Source: Liolophura sinensis
Taxonomy: Eukaryota; Mollusca; Polyplacophora; Chitonida; Chitonidae
Reading direction: 5' to 3'
Length of the DNA stretch: 64,000 nt
Assembly: GCF_032854445.1 (NCBI RefSeq)
Contig: NC_088300.1
Span: forward strand, 15,383,570 to 15,447,569
In this document: one piece after another, positions 1 to 11,859 of the stretch
Position numbering within the stretch: the first letter of the stretch is position 1
Layout of the letters: each line of letters begins with the position of its first letter
Translations under genes and position numbers: made by a program
Notes under the pieces: generated by a model
The model's database searches: none
What the model was told of the DNA's origin: nothing
Seen by the model: the letters and a program-made list of their open reading frames with translations, nothing else

Positions 1-2271
1 CATTTTATTTCTTCGTGTGCACATAAATGACTTACACTTGAATGAAATGATATGACGTGCATGAATATCCGTTCGCCATATGCGTGGCAAAGTTCGTCAG
101 TGACTTGTTAAAAGTTTGTGGTTTACTCCCAGTTACCTCCACCCATAAATTTGGCTGCCATCATTTAATATGTAAGTAAACAATTCTTGGTTATGGCGTT
201 AACATGAATCAAGTAAATGAAGGCTCTGGCTACTGAATGGCGCTTTTTTTTTGTGAAACATATCATTCAAGACCATTATAAACTTCCAACTTTTGGACGG
301 GATTACCAGATTCAAATCTGAGACGGATTTTTGTTCATGAAAAACGGTATATTGGGGTGTGTATGTTTTTATGTTTTTTTCTGATCATGGGGTCGGCTTA
401 ATCCTATAATGAGACACCACGAAGATACTATCTATATGTATTACTAAACTCGACCAAATCGTACTGTTTGCTTTGAAATAAGATGGTTGGTGATATTGTG
501 TGAGTCATTACAAAAAACACCATGCGAGAGCGTTCAAAAACATTACGCGAGAAAGCACAAAACACCATAACACTAAAAAAAAAAATAAAAAAAAAGAACC
601 AACAAAAATGACATACAAAAACACCTTGGCGCATTCCCTTTAACGTAAGACATAACAAAATGACCAATAACATAACTCGTGGAAGGCTTGGAAAATCATT
701 GTAAAATGATAGCAAAACGTCGTTTGGATTTGCGCTGATCGATTTTTTTTTTCAAAAAAATCTCCAGATTTCCTTTAAGCCAACAGTGATTTAATTATCA
801 GCACTATGTGGCTATGCGAAACCCTTCATGTTGATTGCACAGCTTTAACGGTTGATGATAACGTCCCCGTGTAAATACAATATATGCGCCGTGTTTTTGA
901 CAAGTTGGAATGCAAAACAGCTAGAGGAGTTCTTATATACCATTCAGGATATAGAGTGTACCGGTACGCTGCATTACGCAGTTGCTCTGTTAATGCACTG
1001 GTGAAATTCTGCCCTTCGTAGAAGGCAGCATCATATATGTTCTGTTACTTAATGTAGGTAGTTGTGTTCTTATGTCTCCACCGTCAGATGGTTTTTGATA
1101 AAAATTAATTGTGAAAGTAAACGTGGGCTAATTTATAGTCTGGTAAAATGTGAATTGGGTGAAATGATGATGTTCATATATTTTATTATCACTGGCGGTT
1201 GACAGATTATGTAAATGGAAGAAGTTTGTCAGTGTTGTTCTTTGCCAACTGTTTGCCATTTACGACCCAGGAAGACCGTCTTTAACGGGCTGTTTTAACA
1301 CGGGTTGAGAGATAAAGCATGTGTTATGAAGGTATGGCGAGTGAGAGAAAAACATGCCAGTCATAGCCGTGTGCTGTTAATCAGAAGGAAATACACCAGA
1401 ATTTGTATCATCATGGCCTGCCTGTAGTAATGTGCTAATGCCAGAGGAAGTTCTTCACATCTCATATATATGTATAAAGTCCACAGATCCGACTTGAAAT
1501 GTAAACACATACACTCATATACAAAGAACGGGTTAATTTTCTGGCTGACACCTTTTATGTACAGAGCATACAGTTGGGAATGCCGGGAATTCCCATGGCT
1601 TTCTAAACTCCCGTTTTTTCACGCCTAGTCTCGCCGAATCTGCCACAACAACTGCAAGCTTTAAACCACAATATAGACCACGCGGTCGTAACACTTGGAA
1701 TGTCACCGGTAACAGCATCTTCCGGGGAGATTTTTTCTATTCTCCTTAACAGATTTCCGGATTCAAAGTCGACAAAAAACTAAACTTTTTCTTCCAGCAA
1801 AACAACTCTTCTGGGTGCATTATTTTCGTGCGATACCAGTATTGTAATGTTGCTAAGTCAGCGGTTTCAGCACTGGCAGTGTACTCTTCCACCATGAATC
1901 ATCCTCTGTAACCTATACATTAGTCCTCTGTTTTAACGGATGATGAAAATTGTTTTTATTATAAGTCTACTTTCTTGATTTAATGCTAAAACGAGTAAAA
2001 GCTCGCTTAATTTATTCCTATAAACTTTGTGAATACATTGTATTCCTATGTAATGTCAAATGAATTATTTTAGTTGTAATACATAATACCTTAATCCCTT
2101 TGGGTTGAGGCTAAAATCATACATTTACAACTCATACATTTGCAAGCAAACATTCACTATGTTTAGTATAAAAAAAAACCCATATACATCAATATTGTAG
2201 TGAACAGCTTGCCTGCGGGTCCTGATTCCTGTAATTAAGTGGTATTACATGTATACGAAAATAACACCTTC
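1..2271. other. Intergenic, no feature recognised
   Basis: AT-rich sequence with short homopolymers. The open frames are short and compositionally biased, and I see no exon-like stretch. Confidence 0.6.
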
Positions 2272-3165
2272 TGTTTGGACAATCAACCACCTTATACTCT
2301 CAATTAGAAAGGCTCCAGTAAACCCTGTTTGGACAATCAACCACCTTATACTCTCAGTTAGAAAAGCTCCAGTAAACCCTGTTTGGACAATCAACCACCT
2401 TATACTCTCAATTAGAAAGGCTCCAGTAATCCCTGTTTGGACAATCAACCACCTTATACTCTCAATTAGAAAGGCTCCAGTAAACCCTGTTTGGACGATC
2501 AACCACCTTATACTCTCAGTTAGAAAGGCTACCGTAAACCCTGTTTGGACAATCAACCACCTTATACTCTCAATTAGAAAAGCTCCAGTAAACCCTGTTT
2601 GGACAATCAACCACCTTATACTCTCAATTAGAAAGGCTCCAGTAAACCCTGCTTGGACGACCAACAGCCTTATACAGCAACTTAGAAAGGCTCCCGTAAA
2701 CCCTGTTTGGACAATCAACCACCTTATACTGTCACTTATAAAGGTTCCAGTAAACTCTGTTTAGACGATCAACAACCTTACAGTGTCACTTAGTGAGGCT
2801 CCAGTAAACCCTGTTTTGACGATCAACAACCTTATACAGTCACTTAGACAGGCTCACGTAAACCTTGTTTGGACGATCAATCTTATATAGTCACTTAGAA
2901 AGGCTCCAGTAAACCCTGTTTGGACAATCAACAGCCTTATACAGTCACTTATAAAGGTTCCAGTAAACCCTGTTTGGACGATCAACAACCTTATACAGTC
3001 ACTTAGAAAGGTTCCAGTAAACCATGTTTTGACGATCAACAGCCTTATACAGCAACTTAGATATGCTCCCGTAAACCCTGTTTTGACGATCCAGTAAACC
3101 CTGTTTGGACGATCAACAACCTTACAGTGTCACTTAGTGTTGCTCCAGTAATCCCTTTTTGTTAC
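2272..3165. repeat. 54-bp minisatellite, about 16-17 copies
   Basis: The unit begins TGTTTGGACAATCAACCACC and ends with CTCCAGTAAACCC. The first seven copies are nearly identical; later ones are diverged, with small indels. Because 54 is a multiple of three, both strands stay open over hundreds of bases. Those frames have no start context, splice context or protein similarity, so they are treated as artefacts. Confidence 0.95.
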
Positions 3166-6100
3166 TTTAGTGTCACTTATGGACAAAACTCCGATAAACT
3201 TCTTTGATTTAGACACACTGTAAAACTGATCAGTTAAATTTAACATGACATTATGTTTTCTGAGTGGTAGCTTACGTTACTGCATTTTAGTTTATGTCGT
3301 GGACAAAACATTACCCCGTTACACCAAAACAAAGAATAGTTTTAGTCTATTCTGCCACCAATGTTTGATTCACGGATTAAGAAAGTCACAGACTGAGACT
3401 GATAGCGCATTAAACATTTGACAGGCCGCATTCATGTTTGAGCTGTCTAATGCATATTCATGTCTTGTCATGTCACATGTATATGCATGAAAATGAATAG
3501 TTATTAGTTCCATATGTTGTAAAGTTTAAAATGTCACATGGGTATGTGCATAGATAAACATGCATGGTGATATCGATTGTGTAAAGACTCTAACAATTTA
3601 CCAACTTTATACAATGTTAAATATATTCTTTAATTTCCATATAAAGAGTCAAAGCAAACATCTTCCTTTCATAAGAAGCTTTTGAGCACTTTTGTACAGT
3701 CAAAGAAACCAGCTTTTATGTCATCATGACTATACAAAACGAATGCAAATGATATGACAAACAATAAAACTGTGGTTACATATCCTATTTATATAGGCAG
3801 CGATGCGGTTTTTGGTAGACAAGAAGTATATCAATAGCTGAATTTCTTTGATGTTTTTTTTAAATATGACATTGATATAAACTTAAGGTCAATGGATGTA
3901 ATAATATACCTCTTTAAGGACAATATTGTTTTTCTCCTAAAGCACGATTTCTTTAGACGTTGTATATATATCCAGTTATTGATGGGATCGCGAAACAGTG
4001 GTCACACAGATGGACATAAGCTGATTGAAGATATAGGATGCAGGCTTCTCATTGGATAAAAGTACACGTTGTTTCTGACTCTGATTGGCTGGTTAAACGC
4101 AGGATGGTTTTTGTTTTGACCGGATTATTTCCTGCCCGGAATAGCTGACAATATCCAAGGAAGAGGTAAACACATGCCACATCCAAATGTCGTAAACAGA
4201 AAACGTCAACATGTTATGCATGGACGATGTCCTTACGGCTGTATCCGATAGATACGTCAGACCGGAAGGGCAGGTTATGGACCTGGATCCGCCATGCAGC
4301 TTACCAAGTACCTCTCCTGTAAGAAAAAGGAAGGAAACAATCAACGTCAAACGTATCAGACATATAGTTACTCGAGAACGCAGACACACGGCCAGCACGC
4401 GTCAGTGTATAAAGTGCATTCACCGCCTATGTTTGTTATCTTCTAGGTGATTGGATAATGACATGCGTGCCTACGGCATAGCCTACCTTGGTATAAGAAA
4501 TGGACATAGAAGAACAGTCGCATTTTGTGGTCAGTTTCTAAAGAGAAAACACTTTACATTTAGACCAATCAGTGGAGGCTTTTGTGTAATGAATATTTAC
4601 GAAGAATCAGACTGAGCTTGTCAACAGTTTTTACATAGAATGTACAAGCGACTTATTAGGTATTACCTACCTCAAACGGTGGCCGACTCTCAAACCATAT
4701 ACCCATTGAGACTGTATATTAACAAACTTGTATTTATTCAGATATACTCTGTATCGCATTTTGATACATTTGCTGTCATGTGCACGGTTCGTAAATATCT
4801 TCTAATGCAATGAAACAAATGCAAAATGTCTACAATACGTTGTTGTGGTTCATATCAATTCCCTCCATATATATTTGTACATCGCCTGGTTAATGTGTGT
4901 ATGAACCGAAGACATATTCGCTAGCATTCTATTTTGTATATATTTATCCACAACATAATATATACTCGATGAAATCGAAATTGTTACTAATATTCCGTTT
5001 TTCCAAATACACAAAAAATGCTACTAAATCCAGCTCGTTAATCCGATGTACAAATCTTTCGTTTATGAAAAATTTAAAGAGAATTTTATTTCAATTATAC
5101 TGTTTATCAGAACATTGCCTGTAAATACCTTAAATATAACTTTAAATGTTTTACCTGCATATTTCCGATTCTATCATCGATAATAACTCAACCAGTATCA
5201 AGTACCATATATAATGGAACACACTGGAAACGGAGAAATAACTCTTTTGTGTGAACATGTACTCAAATAAAATATAGTCTGTGTTACATAGTACAAGTAT
5301 AATATACACATTCTGTATCCTGAATATACGTTATGTGAATCATTCTTCAGCATAGCGTTAATTAACAATCAGGAGAAGAAATAAATAGATCTATGCCTTA
5401 TGCGTGCTACGTCATAGATACCAAAAACCCTTTAGACAGTTCACAATTATTGGCCCTGGAAACATGTCTTATATATATACAGGAGTTCGAAGCAAAAAGA
5501 GAAATCACAAACAGATATACTTATATGGAGGCAAGTTTTTTTTGTGGGAATGTCTGCCATAAGCCTACTTCAGGTCGTGATCGACATCTAAGAAAATACT
5601 TTTTTCCTCATGTTTTTATCTGTTCTTTAATTATTTGCTATCAAACAGGAGTAAATTTAGCCCTATTTTTTCAGTGGACATCTCTCAGTGTCATTCTTCA
5701 TGCTTGACAACACTGACTGACTTGCGAATTTTTTCAATCCATAAGAAGAAAACACGGACAGCATCACGTATAGGGTATGTCAGTGACAGCTGATTATGTA
5801 AAAAAAATGTAAGTGTATAGGTATAGGCGGGCATAGTACAAATATCGCACGTATATATTTTTACACAATCGTAAATTATATCAAGAGCCGATTTGTATCG
5901 TTTCGCTTCATAAGTATAGTCAGAGAATAAGCCCATGTGGGAATTTATACAAAATATTTGCCATTCCATTCATCACATGAACAATGTAGCCAGCCACTTT
6001 ATAGAAGACAGAAAATACACTGTATTTCGTACATCATGGTGAGTTACACGGTATGCTGGCGTTCACATTTCTTCTCTCCAATTTGCGGGGTATAGTTTAG

Positions 6101-7196
6101 AGGTGAACAAAACCGGCAGGCTACTATATAACCACAGGACATATATACGTTATCTCGCCATGCGCATTAACACACATGTACAAGGTAAGAGTTTACGGAA
6201 GTTAGGTTGAATTCTTGACCGTATTTGTCGGGGATTAAGACATTTAATATTTGAAGTACTTGTATCCATCAACAGTCACTGATATTCCATTGCAACTTCA
6301 AAAGTTGAGTAATATACAAATAATTCACACTTTCACTATAAACTTCATCAGGATTTTGGTAGCACACCTTTGGACCACAAGAAAGAGGTTGTTTACCTAT
6401 TTTTTGTTTAAGAAATGATGCTTTCAAACTTTCAAAGAGGTTCAAATGTGTGAGGTTATTGCGGCACCCACTTCAGGTGATGCCGGTACTTACTTCAGGT
6501 GATGCCGGCACTCACTTCAGGTGATGCTTCACAGCACGATTTGCTGATAAACAATCTACAAACCTGTTTAACCTTTCACTTTTTTCTCCTTCCCCTAAAA
6601 AATTGTCGTAATTTGGCCCATTAATCAAATGATGGCAGCAGTATAGTGAAGTCCTGCATTTTTAAGGATTATATAGTACTCCATTATATATGCACTCCAC
6701 GTGCATATTTTGTTTTACAATATGTGAATTGTTGTAAATAATTAAGTTATATTAAAATCATATATTAAGTTGATCTAACCTCCGTCAATAACATGCCGTA
6801 AAGCAAAAGGATTGTCCAGTTCTACTTTCAGTACGTGTAATGGTACATGGTCAGCAGATAATTTTCGACAATAGTTTACAGCCAAAAAAAAGCTTAATTC
6901 CCTCTATTGCAAGTTCCATCTGTCTGAACTTCGACTCCGAAAGCGCTAATCACACAGAAAAGAGTGACAAAATACTTTGAAAACACTTCCAACATGCAGC
7001 AATATTTAAAAAAAGCTACCGGTTAAGTCAGTTTGGTTTTCTGATATGTCGTATTGATGTATATGTATACTTGGTGTTTTATGTAGTACCGGTACATGTT
7101 GTTAGCAATGTTTCAGTTGTATGACGGCGAGGAGTCACTAGGTTTGTGCACGCAAACGGTCCATGTCGCCGGTACTGCCTACACTGAAGTACCTGA
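3166..7196. other. Intergenic, no firm feature except the 22-bp repeat
   Basis: One stretch, 4211-4447, is open for 79 codons, more GC-rich than its surroundings and moderately protein-like (for example MDLDPPCSLPSTSPVRKRKE). No clear splice sites or family; not called as a gene. Confidence 0.5.
6464..6527. repeat. 22-bp tandem repeat, three copies
   Basis: Three units of about 22 bp contain ACTTCAGGTGATGCCGG, each with a CAGGTG E-box. The third copy is incomplete. Confidence 0.8.
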
Positions 7197-7279
7197 TACG
7201 ATCAGATGGTATGACCCAGATTTGATCCCTGGTCTCCCGACTTCGAGGCGGGCGCTCTAACCATTAGGCCACCGAAGCA
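7197..7279 (-). mobile_element. tRNA-derived SINE head fragment (family 2)
   Basis: On the minus strand it reads GGCCTAATGGTTAGAGC (A box), followed by GGGATCAAATCTGGGTC (B box). It is homologous to the head of the copy at 29.9 kb. The tRNA acceptor stem does not pair, so it is not a tRNA gene. Confidence 0.7.
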
Positions 7280-8022
7280 GCATGATATATTACAGGGCTA
7301 CAAGCTACACTGTATGGCAATGTACACGACGCGAATGTTTGGTGAGATGTTTTTTGTCAAAGTTGTCAGATTTACTGCAGAAACCATGTACATTTAGTAA
7401 GTGTATACGGAAAATCAATGCGCTCGTGTAACCTTGTGGCGTGATCCCCGACAACGCGGTAATGGCGGCCAGTCATTCGCATCCTCAAGTTATGGCCTGA
7501 TCAGGATGATACAGACTGGAGGAGAAACCGCACACGCAGGGATTCAGTGAGCTAATCGTGAGGCACAGTCGCCAGGAAACTATATTGGTTAAGCTTGTCT
7601 TCATTAAACCGGAAGTCAGCGGTAGAAGCGCACGCAATAGTGGTACTACATACATACGTTGCCAATGTGATGCATGATGAGTAACTAACCACAGTCTCAA
7701 TGGAATAAAATTTAATTGTATCCCTATAAACCTGTCAGAGAGAATGACATTTACACTTTGACTAATTCTGCGTAATGACATGTCGTGCCAGTAATCCGGA
7801 ATTCATACAAAGTTGATAATTACCTTTACGCTTTACTCATTTGACTACATTTGCAATATCAGGGGAAGACAAAATAAAAAAGATCACTGTAATTAAGCGG
7901 TTACAAATATGTTACATATATGTTGTTATATGCTCTAAAAGAGATTGCCATCATGTTAGAGCAGTTAGTTCAAGGGTTGATCTGGCATTTGCTAAACGAC
8001 TATATTTTTGTCATCGGAAAAA

Positions 8023-8345
8023 TCAGGCGATTTTAGACTTACATAACACGATCAGAGTTTTGCTTGACAACGTGAATTCTGGGTAAGTTATTATGTAACA
8101 AATTTCAGCTTAAATAACTGGAAGTACGTCTGCCAGCAACCTGCGGATGGTCGTGGGTTTCCCCCGGGCTCTGCCCGGTTTCCACCCACCATAATGCTGG
8201 CCGCCGTCGTATAAGTGAAATATTCTTGAGTACGGCGTAAAACACCAATCAAATAAATAAATAAATAAATAACTGGAAGGAACATACGAAGCTTAATGAT
8301 TGAAATTTTGAATTGTGTCTGCGATGCCTTCGTCATCTCTTGTCG
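8023..8345. mobile_element. MITE copy interrupted by a SINE
   Basis: The flanks (8023-8124 and 8267-8345) together match the uninterrupted element at 57.75-57.97 kb: GGCGATTTTAGACTTA at the left, a shared GGTAAGTTATT in the middle and CTTCGTCATCT at the right. The interruption is the SINE at 8125-8266. Confidence 0.7.
8125..8266 (+). mobile_element. 5'-truncated SINE (family 1) with 13-bp target duplication
   Basis: Carries the family 1 body (CCCGGGCTCTGCCCGG, CCACCATAATGCTGG, GTCGTATAAGTGAAATATTC) and an AAAT tail, without the tRNA-like head. AAATAACTGGAAG is present on both sides (8112-8124 and 8267-8279), the mark of target-primed reverse transcription. Confidence 0.88.
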
Positions 8346-9401
8346 AAACAAGTCGCTGTAATCCACCAACTGCATATGGCTGTATTATCATACTATACAT
8401 ATAGGATAGCCGCCATGTTAACCACTACAAGTACCAATAATCTTGTTGGATAATAAATTTCTTCGTGAGTGCTATTACCTCGCATGTCATTCTACCTCCT
8501 CAGTATATACAGACAAGATGTCATAGAACAGACGTCATTGAACTAAAGCTTGTTGCGTAATAGAGGATGTTATCAGGAGTTGTTATCAGAGACGTATCAA
8601 TGACAGGTGATCAGGTAACAAGGGTTCATGTGACGTGCATCAAATCAGGTTTTTCTGTGTAGGCCTAAGCAGTGCGTGTGCAATGATTTTACCTGAATGA
8701 AATGCAATCAAGCATATGTCTTTATATCTGTTACACGTTATGTCAAATACAATAAGCAAAGGCGTATGAGGTAAACGACACGAAATCCCGTACATGCTAA
8801 AACACAGTAAGAAATATAAATTTAAAGACTTATTACGGCCACTGCTAATTAAGTCAAAAATAGATCAGTGAACTTCAAGGATTATATTCTCGTTATTACA
8901 ATTATCTAAATTGGTTTTGATGACAAATCGGTTAAGAAAAGCTTTGCTACAAAACAACAGAATGGTTGTAATAACGAGTACATGGACAACTCAGGACAAA
9001 GAGCTAACTGGATTGCCGTTTAGAATAAACAAAAACACAGCTTTACAGTATACACATGGAATAACAAATCTATATGAAATGTGTCTATTTCCGCTTAAAC
9101 TGGGGCTTTATGGGTTGTGTATATATGCAGCGTGGTTGATAAAATCGTCACGTTGAGCATGCGGTTACAATCAAAGCGCAACGGAGATAGATATTTTTGA
9201 TGACCTTATAAAGTAGCAGGGGTTCAACATTTTTAAATTTACGTTTCTAGAACTTTCTTTGCATCTTTTTGCCTTCATCGAAAACTCTTCACTTCTCAGC
9301 TTTACAAGAATCCCTCCCAATTTCTTACTTTATACAGTTTCTTAGCTCTTTGCATTGAGCTATGTGTAGAATGTTCGTTGTTTCCGAAATGTGTGCTCAG
9401 C

Positions 9402-9604
9402 GTTTATGTATTTATTCATTTATTTATTTGATTGGTGTTTTACGCCGTATTCAAGAATATTTAACTTATACGACGGCTGCCAGCATTTTGGTGGGAGGAA
9501 ACCGGGTAAAGCCCGGGGGAAATCCACGACCACGCACAGGTTGTCGGAAGACCTTCACACGTACGGCCGGAGAGGAAGCCAACATGAGCTGGACTTCAAC
9601 TCAC
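9402..9604 (-). mobile_element. SINE (family 1), body and part of the head
   Basis: Antisense copy: ATTT tail, TTTTACGCCGTATTC, GGTGGGAGGAAACCGGG, then GCCGGAGAGGAAGCC and the B-box complement GAGCTGGACTTCAACTC. It directly abuts the transposase fragment. Confidence 0.85.
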
Positions 9605-10000
9605 AGGGGTTCTCAGCATGCCTGGGTAGCTATGCATGCCGAGGGCAAACCCACCTTATTGTGTTGCGCCAAAACGTCACTGGTGTACGCTTTCGGGACA
9701 TACAGCGCCAAAACATGATTCCTCGCGCTAGATCAACTTTCGATGAACCAGTTCATTGTGCCAGTGCGAAAATATTAACAATAGACCCCAACCACCTAAA
9801 TCTCCAGATCTAAATGTCATAGAGAATTTTTGGAAGAATTATACCGTGGTGTTCGATCATTATACCGTGGTGTTCGATCGTTATACCGTGGTGTTCGATC
9901 ATTATACCGTGGTGTTCGATCATTAGACCGTAGTGTTCGTGATTCATGCCTCAACGTTTGGAAGCCATTGTTCAAACAAGAGGAGGGCACACGAAGTGCT
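9605..10000 (+). pseudogene. Decayed Tc1/mariner-like transposase fragment (C-terminal half)
   Basis: One frame reads RGQTHLIVLRQNVTGVRFRD, which fits the family's GRTxLVVLxGNLTGxRYRD segment. Another frame reads PKSPDLNVIENFW (catalytic Glu motif), followed by LYRGVRS units and then MPQRLEAIVQTRGGHTKC with a stop, matching the usual RGGHTRY end. Several frameshifts separate these parts, and the second catalytic Asp region is unrecognisable. No terminal repeats were found. It differs in sequence from the transposon at 53-54.7 kb. Confidence 0.75.
9838..9942 (+). repeat. 21-bp tandem repeat, 5 copies, inside the transposase fragment
   Basis: Units start ATACCGTGGTGTTCGATC at 9841, 9862, 9883, 9904 and 9925, the last diverged. 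The 21-bp period keeps frame and reads LYRGVRS, which is the piece of Tc1 transposase just after the catalytic Glu, so the array grew by duplication of coding sequence. Confidence 0.9.
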
Positions 10001-10132
10001 GACGTTCATCATTACAACTGCCTTTGACATCATTCTCAATAAATTGTATCGAATGCTGGAAGATAATTTTACATTGAGTAATATTGCCGTTTGTCTGTGC
10101 GCTTCTCCGTACACATTTTCTAAGCACACGTA

Positions 10133-10172
10133 TTGCCGATGTGGCGTAAAACCATAATCATTCATTCATTCT
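10133..10172 (+). mobile_element. SINE tail fragment (family 3)
   Basis: TATTGCCGATGTGGCGTAAA followed by ATTC repeats, matching the end of the copy at 54.88 kb. Confidence 0.55.
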
Positions 10173-11062
10173 AAGTACACGTAATAGCCTTGCTAAAAAT
10201 GGCGATTTTATTAAACCAAATAAGTGAGAGTGGTGAAACTATTGTCATTTCTGAAGTGCAATAAGAGAGAGAAAAGGGAAATATAGACAATAAATGGTAT
10301 TCTTATCAAAATTATTCCATTGGGCGTTCTCAAACTTCTGCAGCTAGGTATAATTTTCTATGCACCAACCATTTTGGCGAAGATTAGGTTTAAGATTTGT
10401 AACGTAAATCTACAGGTAAAAATCCACAATGTAACATCGTCCATTACGTAAACACTGATATGTATCCGAATTATGTCGAAAACTTATATATATGATATCT
10501 ATGAATAAATTTCATTTGTCACAACGACTTAAACGTAGATTATAGGTTTCATAATTGCGCTGTATAAAACTGTCTGTATTCGTAGAACTATTTGAATTTC
10601 AGAATGTAAACGTAGGTGTATAAAACACAGGCGTAAATGTATCAACGCATAGGTGTACTCTTATGGCATACACTTTTTGGGTAGTTTTATCACATTCATA
10701 ATTATATCTGACGTGATCCCGTGCTAACTCCAGACAGGAACCACCAACCCGGTATTGGGATTAGTGTAATGGGATAAGCGGATTCAAAGCATCAGCGCAT
10801 ACATTGTCTGTTGGAATGTGGTGCTAAGGGGCTCGTCAACCTTCCTGAGTGCCGGGAAACTCGGTCAGTCATGACGTCCGGTTGGGATATAGGTTAGATG
10901 GTCATACGATCCTCTTCATTCAAGTAAAGGAAGTAAATGAGAAATAGTTACAGGTTTATGAACAGAGCCGTTAGAGGTGTGTCGCCAATATAACATGAGA
11001 CCTCACCATAAATGTCAGCAATTATAGGCAATTGTGAGTATACTAAAAATATACTATAAATA

Positions 11063-11285
11063 CTGTACATTTTAACAGAAAGTCTGTTGCCTGAGTGATG
11101 GTGGAATGTATTCTGCCATTGCAGAAGATTGTTCTCTTAAATATAACACACATATCCCATTAATTCAACATAAATATTCTATTGGACTCACAGGTTTTTA
11201 TGTTGAATATGACATAATACTGTGTTATAGGAACAGAATATATTGTAGCATCACTCGGACAACAGAATTTCTATTAAAACTAATG
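11063..11285. mobile_element. MITE, about 223 bp, copy 1
   Basis: Terminal inverted repeats: CTGTACATTTTAACAG...GCCTGAGTGATGGT at the left, with the complement ...AGCATCACTCGGACAAC at the right. Same length and order as the copy at 11636. Confidence 0.8.
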
Positions 11286-11635
11286 ATTATCTGTAGGACA
11301 AGGAAGATTGGTTAGCCCAGTACTACGGCTACACACACAGAACAATATACAGATATTTCTCCCTAAATTTGCGCTATGTCGTACAGTCATAAGGTGACAT
11401 CATTTACCACGAAATGTTTGTACATTCTGATCCGCAATTGGCATATGTTCTCATTTCCACGAATAAACTGCAAACTGTTAATGAGAAAACCATAACAGAT
11501 TTCTTGAGAAAATCAGCCCGCTAATACACCATATAATGTTATAATAAGAGGAAAATGTATGCTGTGAGAATTCGTGTTAATTAAATCAAATTAAATCAGG
11601 GTTTATAGGAATGCTTCTACATTCAAAAAATCAAT

Positions 11636-11859
11636 CTGTTAATTTTAACAGGAAATCTGTTGCAGAGTAATGCTAGAATTTATTCTGTTATTGCAGCAGA
11701 TTATTGTGTTAAATATAAAACACGTATTCTATTAATCCACCGATAAAGATTCTATTAAATTAACAGAATATTATGTTGAATATGACACATAATTATGTTA
11801 TAATAACAGAATACATTCTAGCATCACTCAGACAACAGGCTTCCTGTTAAAATTAACAG
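11636..11859. mobile_element. MITE, 224 bp, copy 2
   Basis: Inverted repeats of about 40 bp begin CTGTTAATTTTAACAGGAA, a tip that is itself nearly palindromic. It lies only 350 bp from its sister copy and in the same orientation. No coding capacity. Confidence 0.85.

Noticed and set aside
2245-2764. Long overlapping open frames on both strands (157 and 171 codons) with an 18-residue repeat
   Set aside because: They follow directly from a 54-bp tandem repeat with no stop in the unit. Both strands are equally open, later units drift with indels, and there is no start or splice context.
4093-4450. Opposed frames of 101 and 79 codons; the plus one looks somewhat protein-like
   Set aside because: No confident acceptor, donor or homologue. 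Kept only as a note in the intergenic entry.
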